DNA of 64,000 nt from Polytrichum commune (taxonomy: Eukaryota > Streptophyta > Polytrichopsida > Polytrichales > Polytrichaceae): positions 4,526,001 through 4,590,000 of the forward strand of contig OX485803.1 of the NCBI GenBank assembly GCA_950295325.1, given 5' to 3'. The notes beneath the pieces are model-generated. The model saw only the letters and a program-made list of their open reading frames with translations. It searched no databases and was not told the DNA's origin. The position numbers and the translations under genes are program-made. Position 1 is the first letter of the stretch. Every line of letters starts with the position of its first letter. Positions 12,108 to 23,900 of the stretch are shown one piece after another.

Positions 12108-12840
12108 GACATACAATGAGTGCACAAGGTGAGTGAATAGATAGGCAAAGATGTAGTGAAAATTATCCTCAAACCCAATTGATATGGGAGAAGGTGGTGT
12201 ATGGGATCATATATTTGAAGAGAATTAGTATGAGCCACATGCTTGTCAATGCATAATGCCAAGTGCCAATACTTTTAGCAAGTAATGCTAAATGTTAGTA
12301 CTTTAGTGAATAATGCCAAATGCCAGTACTTTTATGCCAAGTGTTGGTACTTAAAGTGAATAATGCCAAGTGTTGAGATGAGCAATGTTTCTTAGATCTT
12401 ATGATGGCACTAATTTATAATGTAAAAGAATATTTAGTATCACCTTCACTAATTTCCCACACTCACTAATTGGTATGTTTAGTGTAGTGACCAAGGACCC
12501 ATGACCACCGGTTCCCACATTGGTTGACATGGCATTCCGCACAGGTGGAATGTCCTTCACTCGAAAGGGAAGAGAGTGCTTATTAAAGAAAAAATCTTAA
12601 TAAAGTTACGGGAAAAAAAATACATGTTTATCTTACATGGAAGACAAGGCCCTAAGAGGAGTGATTTATGGAAAGTAAAGGCCACGAGCCTGAGATTTTT
12701 GTAAAAGTCATCCACGAAGGCCTTTACCCGGCTTAAATCGATGGATACCATGAGTGCATTCATGATGATATAATGCACTTCATAGAGGTGGAATGCCATG
12801 CACCGCAAAAGCCAAACATCATGTTATGGAAAGCCCTATC

Positions 12841-13243
12841 ATGGCCACTTCACACTATGGCCGAAGGTTGAGAGGCTGTTGATTTTCACCAATCATATTG
12901 TAAGAAACCAAGAATTCGGCTTCTCAACCCTTCACAATAGAGGTCAAAGTTCAAAGGCCGTCGATTTTTTTTTCATAAAAAAAGAAACTTACAAGATCTT
13001 GGGCGTTAGATTGGAGGAGTTGTTTGGGGGCAGGGAATATAGTGGGATGCACCTTCTTCCTTAGATATGGCTTTGGACTTTGGGCTTGGCATTTGGAGGC
13101 TTCACACTATGCTTGGTTGAAGGTTCTAATTCCTATATATTTATTGGCTATTTTCAGCCTATTTCTTTGGACTCTCAACAAAGTTTGGCCATTCCATCCC
13201 ACGGCCTCTCAACTAGTGTGACGGCCATACTGTGAAGCAACCC
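12841..13243. mobile_element. Tourist-like MITE, diverged family C copy
   Basis: The left end GGCCACTTCACACTATGGCC and the complement of the right end (GGTTGCTTCACAGTATGGCC) form diverged inverted repeats. TTA follows the right end at 13244-13246; the left target base triplet has been lost. The words TGCACCGCAAAA and CATGTTAT occur on both sides (about 12799-12830 and 13331-13370), suggesting that a larger duplication surrounds it. Confidence 0.65.
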
Positions 13244-13428
13244 TTACTCAAACTAGCGCATTCTGCCAATGATGATGTCACAAGTATATTCCATAACGAC
13301 AAAATGCATTGCCCATAAACGTAATACCGTGCACCGCAAAAAAGACACCAAACATTAGCTCATGTTATTGGATGTCATGTCACTAAGGTATGCAAATATT
13401 ATTTGGTTACTTTTGTAATTATTGTCTA

Positions 13429-13520
13429 AATTTGATTGGTGTGTGATTTAGTGAGTATCAAAGAACAAATTGGACTACTTCTCCAAGTTTGTGATCTACT
13501 TATAGTGAACACAATTGAGA
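13429..13520. repeat. Fragment of dispersed repeat family G
   Basis: It shares GGTGTGTG, ATCAAAGAACAAA and GTGAACACAATTG in the same order and spacing with copies near 37.0 and 57.3 kb. The element type is unknown. Confidence 0.6.
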
Positions 13521-13639
13521 GCTGTGGTACAATTTTTTGGTCTCAGAATAGTCATTTTAGAATTTTGATAGGATGTGAATTCATATTGGCACTCAAAATG
13601 TGAAATGGACGCTAAAGTAAGTCATTAGTGACCAATTAT

Positions 13640-15990
13640 CCGAAATGAGCTAAGGGTGAAACATTTAGTTCATATGAAACAGATCCCAAGAGGAAGCGTC
13701 TTTTGGGTAGGGCAATAGACATGTGACCAAGTCGAAGAGCCTTATGAAATCTGATTCCAAGAGACGAGGTAGTTAATTTAGGGGATATAGAGGAGAAGAG
13801 GGAGAGGAGAAAGGCAGTACCTCTCGAGAAGAGAGTCTCCCTTGTTTGGCAGTTTTTGAGCGATTCTAGCCTGGGTGTGAAGCCCTTTGCGAATGAACAT
13901 TTTACTCTACATAATATAATAGCGTGAAGCTCTTCTATCAATTGTGTGTATGAGAATTGAACTTGTGGTGTTGATGCTTGTGTTGAATCGAGGGAGCCAA
14001 AGTGTATTCTTCTTGGTTCGGGAAGAACCTAGGGAGAATCTGTGATATCTTACTCTTGTGAAGGGAGTAAGTTATCTGATGTGAGATCGTAATTTCTGTA
14101 AGTATATTAGTTACAGAGATCGAGTGTGAAAGTCTAGATCGAATTGGGAATTCTTGAGAAGAGATATCCTGATCCGAATTAGTTCAACCTTAATACCTCA
14201 ATTGTGCTTGATTGGTGTAAGTGGGTGTTAAGAGTGGAACTGTGTGAAATATATGAAGTGTCTCAAATCCGATATTATTATTTATGACCATACCTCACAA
14301 GTGGGATGTGAAATTACACTGTGGGGGAGTACATAAATTAATCTTGCGAAACATGTAAGAGAAATTTTCGTTACTCTCGAGAAGAGAGAGACAGAAACGT
14401 TTACACCTTGAAGTGATTTCAATGAATGTCTTTTGGAAGACTTCAGAAGTGGTGAATTATAGTGTGAGCCTATTTGAGTATGAGTGGGTGAATGAATACT
14501 AAAACTTTGTGAAAGGATCACAGGTACCTCTACTCATGAACCTAATGGAATTAACATTGGGAGTGATGATCACGAAGAAATGTAACCATAAAACGAGTCG
14601 GTAACGCCTAACTCGCAAATCGAATCCTCTAGCTAGATGCAGGGAGGAAGTATAATAACTGTGTGAACTTTCTGTGAGAGAGGACTGGAAAGTGTGTGTG
14701 TGCCAAATTGCTCGAACAATTGTCTCAACCAATTTCAACTGTCCTCAAGATTCCCTGCGTATGTGAACTCCCGAGAAGAGAGAGAATTAATCTTTTAATT
14801 GATCTGTGGGCCCTGTGAAGAAATCAGGGTGTGTATATTCCTGTCAAAGGAAGATTGAAACTTTGTAAAGGTCCAATCGTTCAAAGGGCAGTCTTACACA
14901 ATTTCAAAGTAGGAAGCTTCTTGTTGCGTACTCTCTCATGTGAGATAAGAAGTCGACAAACCCGAGTGAAGTTTAATTGGCTCCCTCTCTGACGCAGGAA
15001 CATTGTCTGAAAACATACATTATGGATGATAGAAGAATGCCTCCTTAATTGATAGAGAGTAAGTTAATTATTTTTCTTTCTATGTGAGTCTCTGTGAAGA
15101 AGAGCATTAGCTATCTGTGGAATTTGTGAGATAATGGTAACAAATGGAGAGATGAGATGGTAGAGGAGATCTGCCCCGCGAAGCATTTGATCGAAGATAA
15201 CGAGCCTGGCGGGGAAAAGGAAGAAGTCGGGTGTGGACGAAGGAGTCGCGCGAGAGGGAACTAAGCTGCCCTTTAACCCATATTGTTAGGGGGAGCACTC
15301 AAAGGCAAGCATAAAAGGAGGAGTGGCCAGCATCACCTTTGAGAACTTGACGCTGATTTGGTTACTGGCTACTTGTTACTGGTTACTGGATACTAAGACT
15401 ATGGCCCTCTCTATAAGACGTGACTTGATACTGGTTACTTGTGACTAGACTATGGCCGTGCCGTGCAGACTATGGTCCTACCGATTAGACTCTTACGGTT
15501 CCGGTCCGGTTTAGTTCGCTTCACTTAGACTCGGTCACTAGGTTACTGTCACACGTTAGACTTTTGTTAATTTCAATAATTTATTTTAATGCATTCAATT
15601 CCACTGTGAAAGTGTTAAGTCTAAAACTGACTAAGGAAATAATTCATTTCTGTGGTCTTTATCTAATTAAATTAATCACTTAACCATAGGAGGAGTCAAG
15701 TGTGAACATGATATCCTTACTAACTGTGGTATGGCCTATAGTCCTTGGTTACTTATTTAAAGAGACTATGGTCACCTCAAGGAGTTTTTGCCTTGGGTTT
15801 CTGAGACTATGGCGTACTCAAATGTCTATGGCTGAGCTGTGACTCCCTGAATTGCAAAGCACATTATAAGAGTGATGTTACTGATGAGAGTGGGTTGTGA
15901 GGGAGTGACTGATCAATTGCATGTACTGCTGTGAGTGACCCTCAACCTTAATTGAATCAATCCTAAAGCTCACTCTAGAAGTCTTTTTCC
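13640..15990. repeat. Unclassified segment with recurring short motifs
   Basis: The motif CTCTCGAGAAGAGAG recurs in near-identical form at 13821 and 14374, with variants at 14768 and about 14151. GACTATGG recurs at least five times between about 15390 and 15810, together with GGTTACTGG repeats at about 15360-15390. A purine-rich TGTTAGGGGGAGC word occurs at about 15282. No long frame is coding. The segment could be the degenerate leader of an old retrotransposon, but no pair of LTRs was found. Confidence 0.4.
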
Positions 15991-16224
15991 ATGTGTTTGT
16001 TGTTCTAAATACATCTTAATTCTCTTGTAATCTATCAATTAACTCAATGGTGATCCCTAGATGTAACACCTGACACTCATTTAGTCTTCCCTGTGTGGTT
16101 TTCTTAATTGGAACCCAATCTAAAAACCTATCTACAAGAGCACATGCATATCTAGTTAACGAATTGACAGACATGCACTTCCAATAGTTGTATCTAAATA
16201 AGGAGAGATCCAATTATCAACATG

Positions 16225-16375
16225 ATTTTTGCTGATGCTTCATTGGAGATTTGCTAATGCAACAAAACAATCATTGTGTAATCGGTAATCTACTCGGTAC
16301 TAGAAGTTAGAGAACATGAAAAGAAAAAACTGAATAATACTCACATACCTCATGTTGATGAAAGCCATATCACTA
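16225..16375. repeat. Fragment of dispersed repeat family G
   Basis: It contains GATTTGCTAATGCAACA and a CATACCT context, shared in order with the copies at about 37.2 and 57.8 kb. It ends just before the RACK1 promoter region. Confidence 0.55.
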
Positions 16376-16387
16376 ACACACAATAAG

Positions 16388-16690
16388 TATATATCTCTCA
16401 CCATGTTAAGTTAAGTATGTTGAATCCTCCAAGAGTTGCGAGAATGAGCGAAGTTGCAAACAGCCTTGGGGGTTGGCAAAAGAGGCGGAGACCGAAGCAG
16501 AGGGCCGAATCCGGGGCAGAGGCTCGGGTGCTAGGTCTGGGAGAGGCTCGGAGTGGGAGTGGGAGTGGGACAGGGTGGAAGACGGAGGGGAGAGGGCAAG
16601 CTCGCTCTCTTTCAGCGGCTCCCCTCTGCGCTGCCGCTCGTCCGCACTCCTGCGCTGCCTCGTCGCAGCGGGACCGAAAATCCAAACGCC
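16388..16690 (+). promoter_or_regulatory. RACK1 promoter and 5' leader region
   Basis: A TATATAT stretch at 16388-16394 is the only TATA-like element close to RACK1. The following 270 bases are GC-rich and contain a pyrimidine patch (CTCGCTCTCTTTC) at about 16601-16613, a common start-site context in plants. ATG codons at 16417 and 16444 open a frame that runs out of phase over the RACK1 start and stops at about 16776. If transcription starts at the TATA-predicted site, this would be an overlapping upstream ORF; a start near the pyrimidine patch would leave it out. No 5' transcript end can be seen from sequence. Confidence 0.45.
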
Positions 16691-18789
16691 ATGGCCGAGA
16701 CTCTGGTGCTGCGGGGCACACTCAAGGGGCACGCCAACTGGGTAACAGCCATTGCATGCCCGTTGGACAACCCTGACCTAATCCTCTCTTCCTCCCGCGA
16801 CAAGAGTATCATCGTGTGGACGCTAACGCGCGAGGAGGGCAACTACGGGTGCGCACGCCGGAGGTTGACAGGGCACGCACACTTTGTCCAGGACGTGGTC
16901 ATTTCATCCGATGGTCAGTTCGCATTGTCAGGCTCGTGGGACGGAACCCTCCGTCTGTGGGACTTGAACACCGGAACGACGACCAGGCGGTTCATTGGAC
17001 ACACCAAGGATGTGCTGAGTGTGGCGTTTTCAGTGGACAACCGACAGATTGTGTCTGGATCACGTGACAAGACTATTAAGCTGTGGAACACATTGGGGGA
17101 GTGCAAATACACTATTCAGGATGTGGATGCCCATACCGGATGGGTGAGCTGCGTTCGATTCTCACCCGTGACTGCTAATCCTATCATAGTGTCGGGTGGA
17201 TGGGACAAGGTTGTCAAGGTCTGGAACCTCACCAACTGCAAGATTCGCACTACTTTGGCGGGACACACCGGGTACATTAACACTGTGACTGTCTCCCCTG
17301 ATGGCTCCCTATGTGCTAGCGGTGGCAAGGATGGTGTGGCTATGTTGTGGGATTTGGCAGAAGGGAAGAGGTTGTACTCTTTGGATGCAGGTGACATCAT
17401 ACACGCTCTTACCTTCAGCCCCAACCGATACTGGCTGTGCGCTGCCACTCAGTCGTGCATCAAAATATGGGACCTGGAAAGCAAGAGCATTGTTGATGAG
17501 TTGCGCCCTGAGTTCCAGTTTGTTAGCAAGAAGGCACAGGTACCCTTCACCAATCATAATTCTCAATCAATAGAAAGTGTTTTAGTCACATGTGTTGCCA
17601 ATGTTTATCCATCTTGACGCAAATTCCATCAGTGCATTGGAAACAACTGACTGCGGTAGGTGGGCTTTTTCTATTGTTAGGATTTTTGCGCACAATCGTT
17701 TGTGCTGAACATATGTCAGAGGAAATGCTAATTAGGGTCAATAGAAGAAAATTCGGAACACACACTTTTAAGTACACAGATTATTGAATCATGGGACGCT
17801 TTCTGCTTTTAGAATTCTGTCCGAAAGTCGAGGTTCTGGGTTTTAGCCCTAACACGTGCGGTATTGAGTAGATGTTCCTCCATGTTTTACTGGAGGTCAG
17901 AATTACTACATGTGTAGGTTGCTATTGATTTGGTGGTTAATGTCTGACTTGAAAAACTTCACTAGTGAATTGTGACCTGAAATACTAGCAGGGGTTGTTA
18001 AGGTTGTAAGTGCTGATTTAGTACACCTGACGAAGGAGTACATGGCCGTCTTAATTAATTTTTGGAAAGCTGATCTGTCTTTCTAGTTTTACTTGTCTTT
18101 ATCCCACATCTTAATATCAGCTTTTCAATACATAAATAGGACGGTCAAATATGTTATGAAGATGGTCAGTATTAATCAGTTGGTCTTGCTCAAGCTTTCA
18201 TTTTCGTGTCATGTTGGTGTCTCGAAGATGAAAATCTTCACTTATATTCTTACATTACTCAAGATGTTCTGGATTTCCAACCATCCTTTAAAGACAAACC
18301 ATTTTGTGTTCCCGAGAATCGGTTGTTTACCTTGAACTACTACCCGAGATGATAACGGAAAATTGCAATGCCGGGATTCTTATATTAGCGAAAATTGTGC
18401 ACATGAGAATTATGAGGCAAGATAAGTAAAACCTTTGACCTTCACAATCAAGAGATTAGACGGTATACAAAATTTTCCCCTGTATTTTCCTTCTCGATGA
18501 AAGGCAGAAGCAAACATCTGTATAATCTTGCTTGAAGGATTGGAGAATGAGAGCCATGTACATATGAATGTAATGTCGTCAGACTGTGGAAACCAATGCT
18601 AACTTTGGTAAAAGATGATTTGTACACTGATACTGGGGCAGGGTTTGAGAGGCGATGCCACTAACTTGCTTGAGATTTCCATTGCAGGTTCCATACTGCG
18701 TCAGTTTGAGCTGGAGTGCAGATGGGAGCACTCTATACAGTGGATACACCGACGGTCATATCCGGGTGTGGGCTGTTGGTCGTGCCTAA
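16691..18789 (+). CDS. RACK1: RACK1, receptor for activated C kinase 1 (WD40 ribosomal scaffold)
   Basis: There are two coding exons, 16691-17539 and 18688-18789, with a phase-0 intron (CAG|GTACCC donor, TTGCAG|GTT acceptor). They give 316 residues. All seven WD40 blades are visible: GH starts at residues 13, 61, 103, 148 (AH) and 191, and WD or W ends at 43, 90, 132, 178 and 220. Blade 6 ends IKIWD (257-261) and blade 7 is in exon 2 ([21 protein letters not shown]). The ribosome-contact motif SRDK is at 35-38. RACK1 is a small-subunit ribosome protein near the mRNA exit channel and a scaffold for kinases; in plants it affects translation, hormone and stress signalling. The ATG at 16691 is chosen because conservation starts there ([14 protein letters not shown]) and the open frame upstream has no ATG. 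The protein is about ten residues shorter than the Arabidopsis form because the loop before blade 7 is short, as in mosses and lycophytes. Confidence 0.96.
17540..18687 (+). other. Single intron in the RACK1 coding sequence
   Basis: The intron is 1148 bases and AT-rich, with GT at 17540 and AG at 18686-18687 after a pyrimidine-containing tract (TTTCCATTGCAG). Without splicing the exon 1 frame stops at 17617 and blade 7 is lost. Plant RACK1 genes commonly have one intron late in the coding region. No other feature was found inside. Confidence 0.93.
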
Positions 18790-20960
18790 GGGATGCTTAC
18801 GAAGTTTTGATATCTTACGGCATTTTAAAACCAGTAATTGTTGGGTCTGCAAGGGAGAGCGAGAGAGATGTATCTTGTTTTCAAAGCCATGGAAATTCAA
18901 AATTCAAAATTTAAAATTTATTCATGTTCTTGGAGTATTTTTTTCTGAATGTTGTTGCTCAAGTTCAATGTCTATACCTTTTCCGGGTGGAAATGGCTGT
19001 CTGAGATGAAATGATAGTCCAATATTTTTCAAAAATTTGATTTTCTCGATAGTGGACATGATTTGATGACAGATGTGAGACTAGATAACATTGTTAAACC
19101 TGGGCTCTTCATGCAGCGTTGAGGACCCCATGTATTTGATCTTATCGACCCTCTCTTTTTTAATTCCTTTTTAAAGCAGCCAATGGTAGTTTTCAAAATT
19201 TTGTATATGCACGTTGCATTATTGAATATATTTCTTGGAACTGATGTGTATATAACTACTTCCCTTTTCACATAGTATGAATAACTCGCTATTCATTGAT
19301 CCTTATTTTTCAAGGACCCGATTTTCGTTCATCTGAGTTATCATTCATGGTTTGAAAGGACTAAGATGTAACTGTTGACATGACTTACTGTGTTTCGGTT
19401 ATAGATCGTTTTGGCTGTCATTAAGTTGAAGTGGTGTAGGGCTTGGTTGCGTTTTGGGAGTGGAACTCAATACATTGCATCCTATTTTAGATATTTCATA
19501 GTTTTTCCGGCAATTCATATGGCTTCAGGTTTTCTCGATTTTTCTGCTTCTAAAAGCGTTTTCTGTGAAATGATAGGTTTCTGCACAGAAGCTTCATGCT
19601 TATGCATCTCATTACCCATGTCACTTATGTGTCAACGATGCAAGCAGTAGTTATATGTTATCATTGTGTCATTTCAGCGAGCCGTGTTTTAATTGGACTA
19701 AGAGGCTTGTTGCATGATTGCGATTTGAATTTCGTATGTGAAAACCATCCCTTTACAAACTCTCAGTTTGACAAATTATGGTCAGTAAATCAAGTACAGG
19801 TGTTCTTTGAACAGACCATCTGTAAGTATATTGAAGACCAATTTCTATAATTTGAATTTATGTGGATGCTCAAGGTTGTAGGTCAGGTTTATAGATAATG
19901 TTGTAAATAGCTTTGACTATTCTGATTCGCAGTGCAGTGAGTCATGCACAAATTATTGTTTCTGTTTTGAAGAATTTGTTGTAAATTTGTCAAGCCCAAC
20001 ATCTTTAAGAATGGGAGTGGCATGCCCATAATACTAAGATACATGTACACTTGAAGCCAATAATATTAGAACTAACCCTAACACTATGTACCGCAATCTC
20101 ACATCTAGGGATTACAAATGTATAAAGTGGCACATAGTGTTTGGTTTTAGGTACGCTCTAAGTACTGGTCAAAAGTGAGCAGAGTAGAAGCTTTCTATCA
20201 GAACCCATTTGCGCTAGCGTGACACATTTTTATTCACCATCTCTTGATTGCCCGGAGGTTAGATGTGTATCATGTTTGGTTGTAACATGCAGTTTGATTG
20301 ATCTTTGATCATCAGACTACCTTGAAATTGCAATTTGAACAGCTATGACTTAACTTACTGGGACACATTTTTCTCAGCTAATTATCTGGACATTTTACAA
20401 ATTGACTACTTAGGATAGACTTTGATTGATCAATGTGGCTGGAGATCCTAGACTTGCAGAGAGGCACAAGCCCTGTATATCTGCACAAGCAAATATTGAA
20501 TTGACAGATGCCATGCTATCATAGTGTGGCGATTAACTTCGAGTAAAGGAGCACATCCTGTAGTCAAAAAATGATGTCTACTGTTGAGGCATTACTCATC
20601 AGTCCTATCAGTAGCTTCAGTTGTTGAATGTTTTTTTGTCTCCTACCACATGTGATTCTGAAAAACATAAAATGTATGAAGGTAGATCTACAGGATTGCC
20701 TGTCTGCCTGTCTGTCTCTGTTCATCCTCGGATCTCCACAATCACGCAACGGCTTTCCCCCTACATCTCAAACTTCACATGATAACAACAAACAACAACC
20801 AATTCGCATGATGAAGAACCTGTGTCATCAAAAATTTGAAGGAAATGGTTGACCACTGCGAGTGTTGTAGGGGCGATCGCAGACTCGGATGCTTGTCCAA
20901 CTTGATGAGTTGTTGATGATAATAACCCCAGGGTTCTTCGAGAGTTTTGTGTGTAGTACC
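18790..20960. other. Convergent intergenic region between RACK1 and the WRC gene
   Basis: The two genes end facing each other, 2.17 kb apart. The stretch must contain both 3' untranslated regions. No repeat family of this window is recognised in it and no frame looks coding. A short TGTC repeat is present at about 20699-20716. I cannot place polyadenylation sites with confidence. Confidence 0.6.
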
Positions 20961-23900
20961 TCAAAGAGTTGTGGTGAATTCGTGCCCAGCTGTGTCCGCT
21001 GTTCCTACTACTTCATCTTCGTCCATCGGTAAAGCTGATCTGCTGGTGCGAGTCTTTCTTCGCACCATTTGAGGTTCAGAGTGAGCTTGAGCTTGTAGTA
21101 GTCCATCCTCCTCCTCCGCCTCTGCCGCTGCGGCAGCCGCAGCCGCCAGTTTCTTCTTCGACCTACTTCCAGGTTTGCAACGCAGCTTGTCAAGATGGTG
21201 ATCACAGAGCTGGTATCCAGGTTTAGCAAGCAAAGGGCAAGTCCAGCCCTTGCCATCCGTCCTGTTACACTGGTTACCAAGCTCTTCAATATTCTCCTGT
21301 TTCATGTATTTCAGTTTCTTCGGCCTTCCACTCTTCACAGGTCTGTCCTGGTCATCAGTATCTCGCTCTGGAGAGTCTCCGGCTAAACGCTTTCGCTTCC
21401 TCTCACTCTTAAGCCGATTCTCGATCACTTTGAGGTCTTCACTCTCAACATTAGCGACCCGCTTAGACTGGCCTTCAACATTTGGTTGTTCTACTTTGTG
21501 TTTGGACTTCTTCCTCTTGGATGACTTCGAAGAACCTCCATCCTGCTGCTGCTGATGATGATGGTGACCTGGCTTTGCCCGGCCTTTGCTTTTGTCAGAT
21601 GTCTCCTCTTCTTCCTCTGAGCTTCGCATTGAGTCACCGTCTGCATCCTGCTCGCCCTCCACCATTGCACTGCACAGAGCAAATTTGGCCTCTTGCAGTT
21701 CGATGAAGTAAGGGGAGCTACGCAAGACCTTGGTCGCCTGCCTCCGAGCTTCGAGACTACCTTCCTGAAGCCCACCGAGAGCCTGCTGTAAGATGTTGGA
21801 CACTGCCTCCCGTGTCGTAAGGCCCGCCCTGCCCGCTTGTGAAAACACTGTGTACAATGAGAAGAGAAGGCTCTCTTTCGGCTGATTTGCTGGATGATCT
21901 TGCGCTAGAGAGGCGGTTATGATGGCAGCCGGCTGTTGTTGTTCACCTGACAGATGAAGAAGATTAAGGCTTTTGATCAAAAATAGTTTGCAAACCTAAC
22001 AATTTCATACTAATGACCAAACGGAAGAGAGAGAGTGGAGAAAGAGACAAGTAAGTAGGGTTTGAGCGTGCTGATGATTTTCCGTGAAAACGGTGACAAA
22101 CATTTAGGGTGACAGTAGACGGTAACAATAACGGTCACAAATAGGTAAAATTCCAGTCCTGTTTAGACAACCAGATGGGATCACACCAGGATTTGGTGCT
22201 CAGTTTGTGAGGCACAAACGTTACGATGACGAGTAATGACTCCTACCAGTAGATGAGGAAACTCTTCTGTTCCTGCTAGACCTGTGCAACCAACAAGACC
22301 AACAATCCCCCTAAGTATACAAAATATCCACATGAGAGGCAAATATATACACTTTTGTTACAACAAGAAAGAAGCAGCGCTAGTGCAGATCCACAGAACA
22401 GTAAAGGAGTTTTGGTCGCCCATTGTCCCGGATGCCATTCTACAGCCAACGGGAATGCAATGAGTCATTCGAGTAGCAAGAGAATGGATTAGTAAGGAAA
22501 AAGCACAATACCACAAGAGCCGTTGTATGCGTAGACTAAGACCAGTTCTCTTTGCAAATGAACATTAAACGTTTATCTCTATAACATTGACGCAGGCGAA
22601 AGAGAAAAGAGTCAAGAGTTGCAACACACCTTCGTTGCATTCCTGGTGTAGAGGTCTGAATGTCGTCTTGTTGAACCCCCTTCAGTTTCGTGTCTGTGGG
22701 GTCAGCAGTCTGAAACATTCGAGGCGTAAAATTATCAGTAGAATTACAGAGGGAGGTGGCGGACAAAGTAGATGCCATTTTGTAAAGATGATGAATGCCA
22801 CAGTAGCTCTTACGGAAACAGGCAATATATGATGATGATCCATCCGATCACACTGAGGAAAATGAATATGTCTTACCAGATATCATGCTTAAGCTAACCT
22901 CATGTCATGCAGGACAAACATCGTACGACCAGCTGGGGCAAGCAGGGAGTACTGTGCCACAACACCTAACGCCATGGGCTAGTACAGGTTCAAAGAGATG
23001 GAAAACACCGAGTGAAGCTAAAATGCAGGAAAGGAAAAGTTCGGCAAAATGGAAACACTCCAGAGCTAGCTGTGGAAATACATATGGGGACTTAAAATCC
23101 TTACTGCATGAAATTTTCAATGCATGCAAAAGGTTTTTCCATGTCCAGATTCCTCCTGCAACCATGCCAGAAAGAGAATCTCCACCAGGGCACATGTATT
23201 GCAGCTCTGCATACAGCATTCTAACCAAAGATTAATATGCTGCATCTTGCACGCCACTGGGGACTGCATAAGCTCCCAAATATAACGACGTCGCAGAAAG
23301 TGTGCTGAAATCCTGTGCACCCTAAAGTTTAACCTAAAAAGATTTTCTACCATTTTACTTCACTTCTACATTCATCTAATTACTCCTCACGGTTACCTTG
23401 CCCTGCAGCACAACAATCATTTGAGAAGGCTGGCGATATGAAATAGCAGAGCACAGCTCGTCCTCATCCAAGCACGACATCCCCTTCAACCAGATTGTAG
23501 AGACCAATCTTAAGGAAGACTCATTGAGCTGATATCAAAGTATTAGGGATATTGATTCTTAACTTGGATAAATCAACAGGGAAGCAGATACATATCTCGT
23601 AACAAACTGCCATCTCGATACATTTATGCTGATGCTTATGCTGATTCTTATAAATGCATTCAAAGGCATTACGAAAAGCGCCGAAGAGGACTCACCTACG
23701 TAGTACAATTACTCAAGGAATTTATAGAGAGAGAGTTTCTTGTGAGAGATTTCACATTTTATCTACCTCAACTGTTGCATGAATACGAATATGAGAACTG
23801 ACGGAGTAATTGCGGCTTGAGTGTTAGCTGGAGGCAATCGGAGGGTTGTAAATAGCATTTTTGTAATGATCTCGTTGCGTCAATATACTCTCCAGATTAG

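Noticed and set aside
16016-16213. 65-codon minus-strand frame as a retroelement piece
   Set aside because: A faint impression of a retrotransposon polyprotein, but no conserved catalytic or zinc motif and no partner frames.
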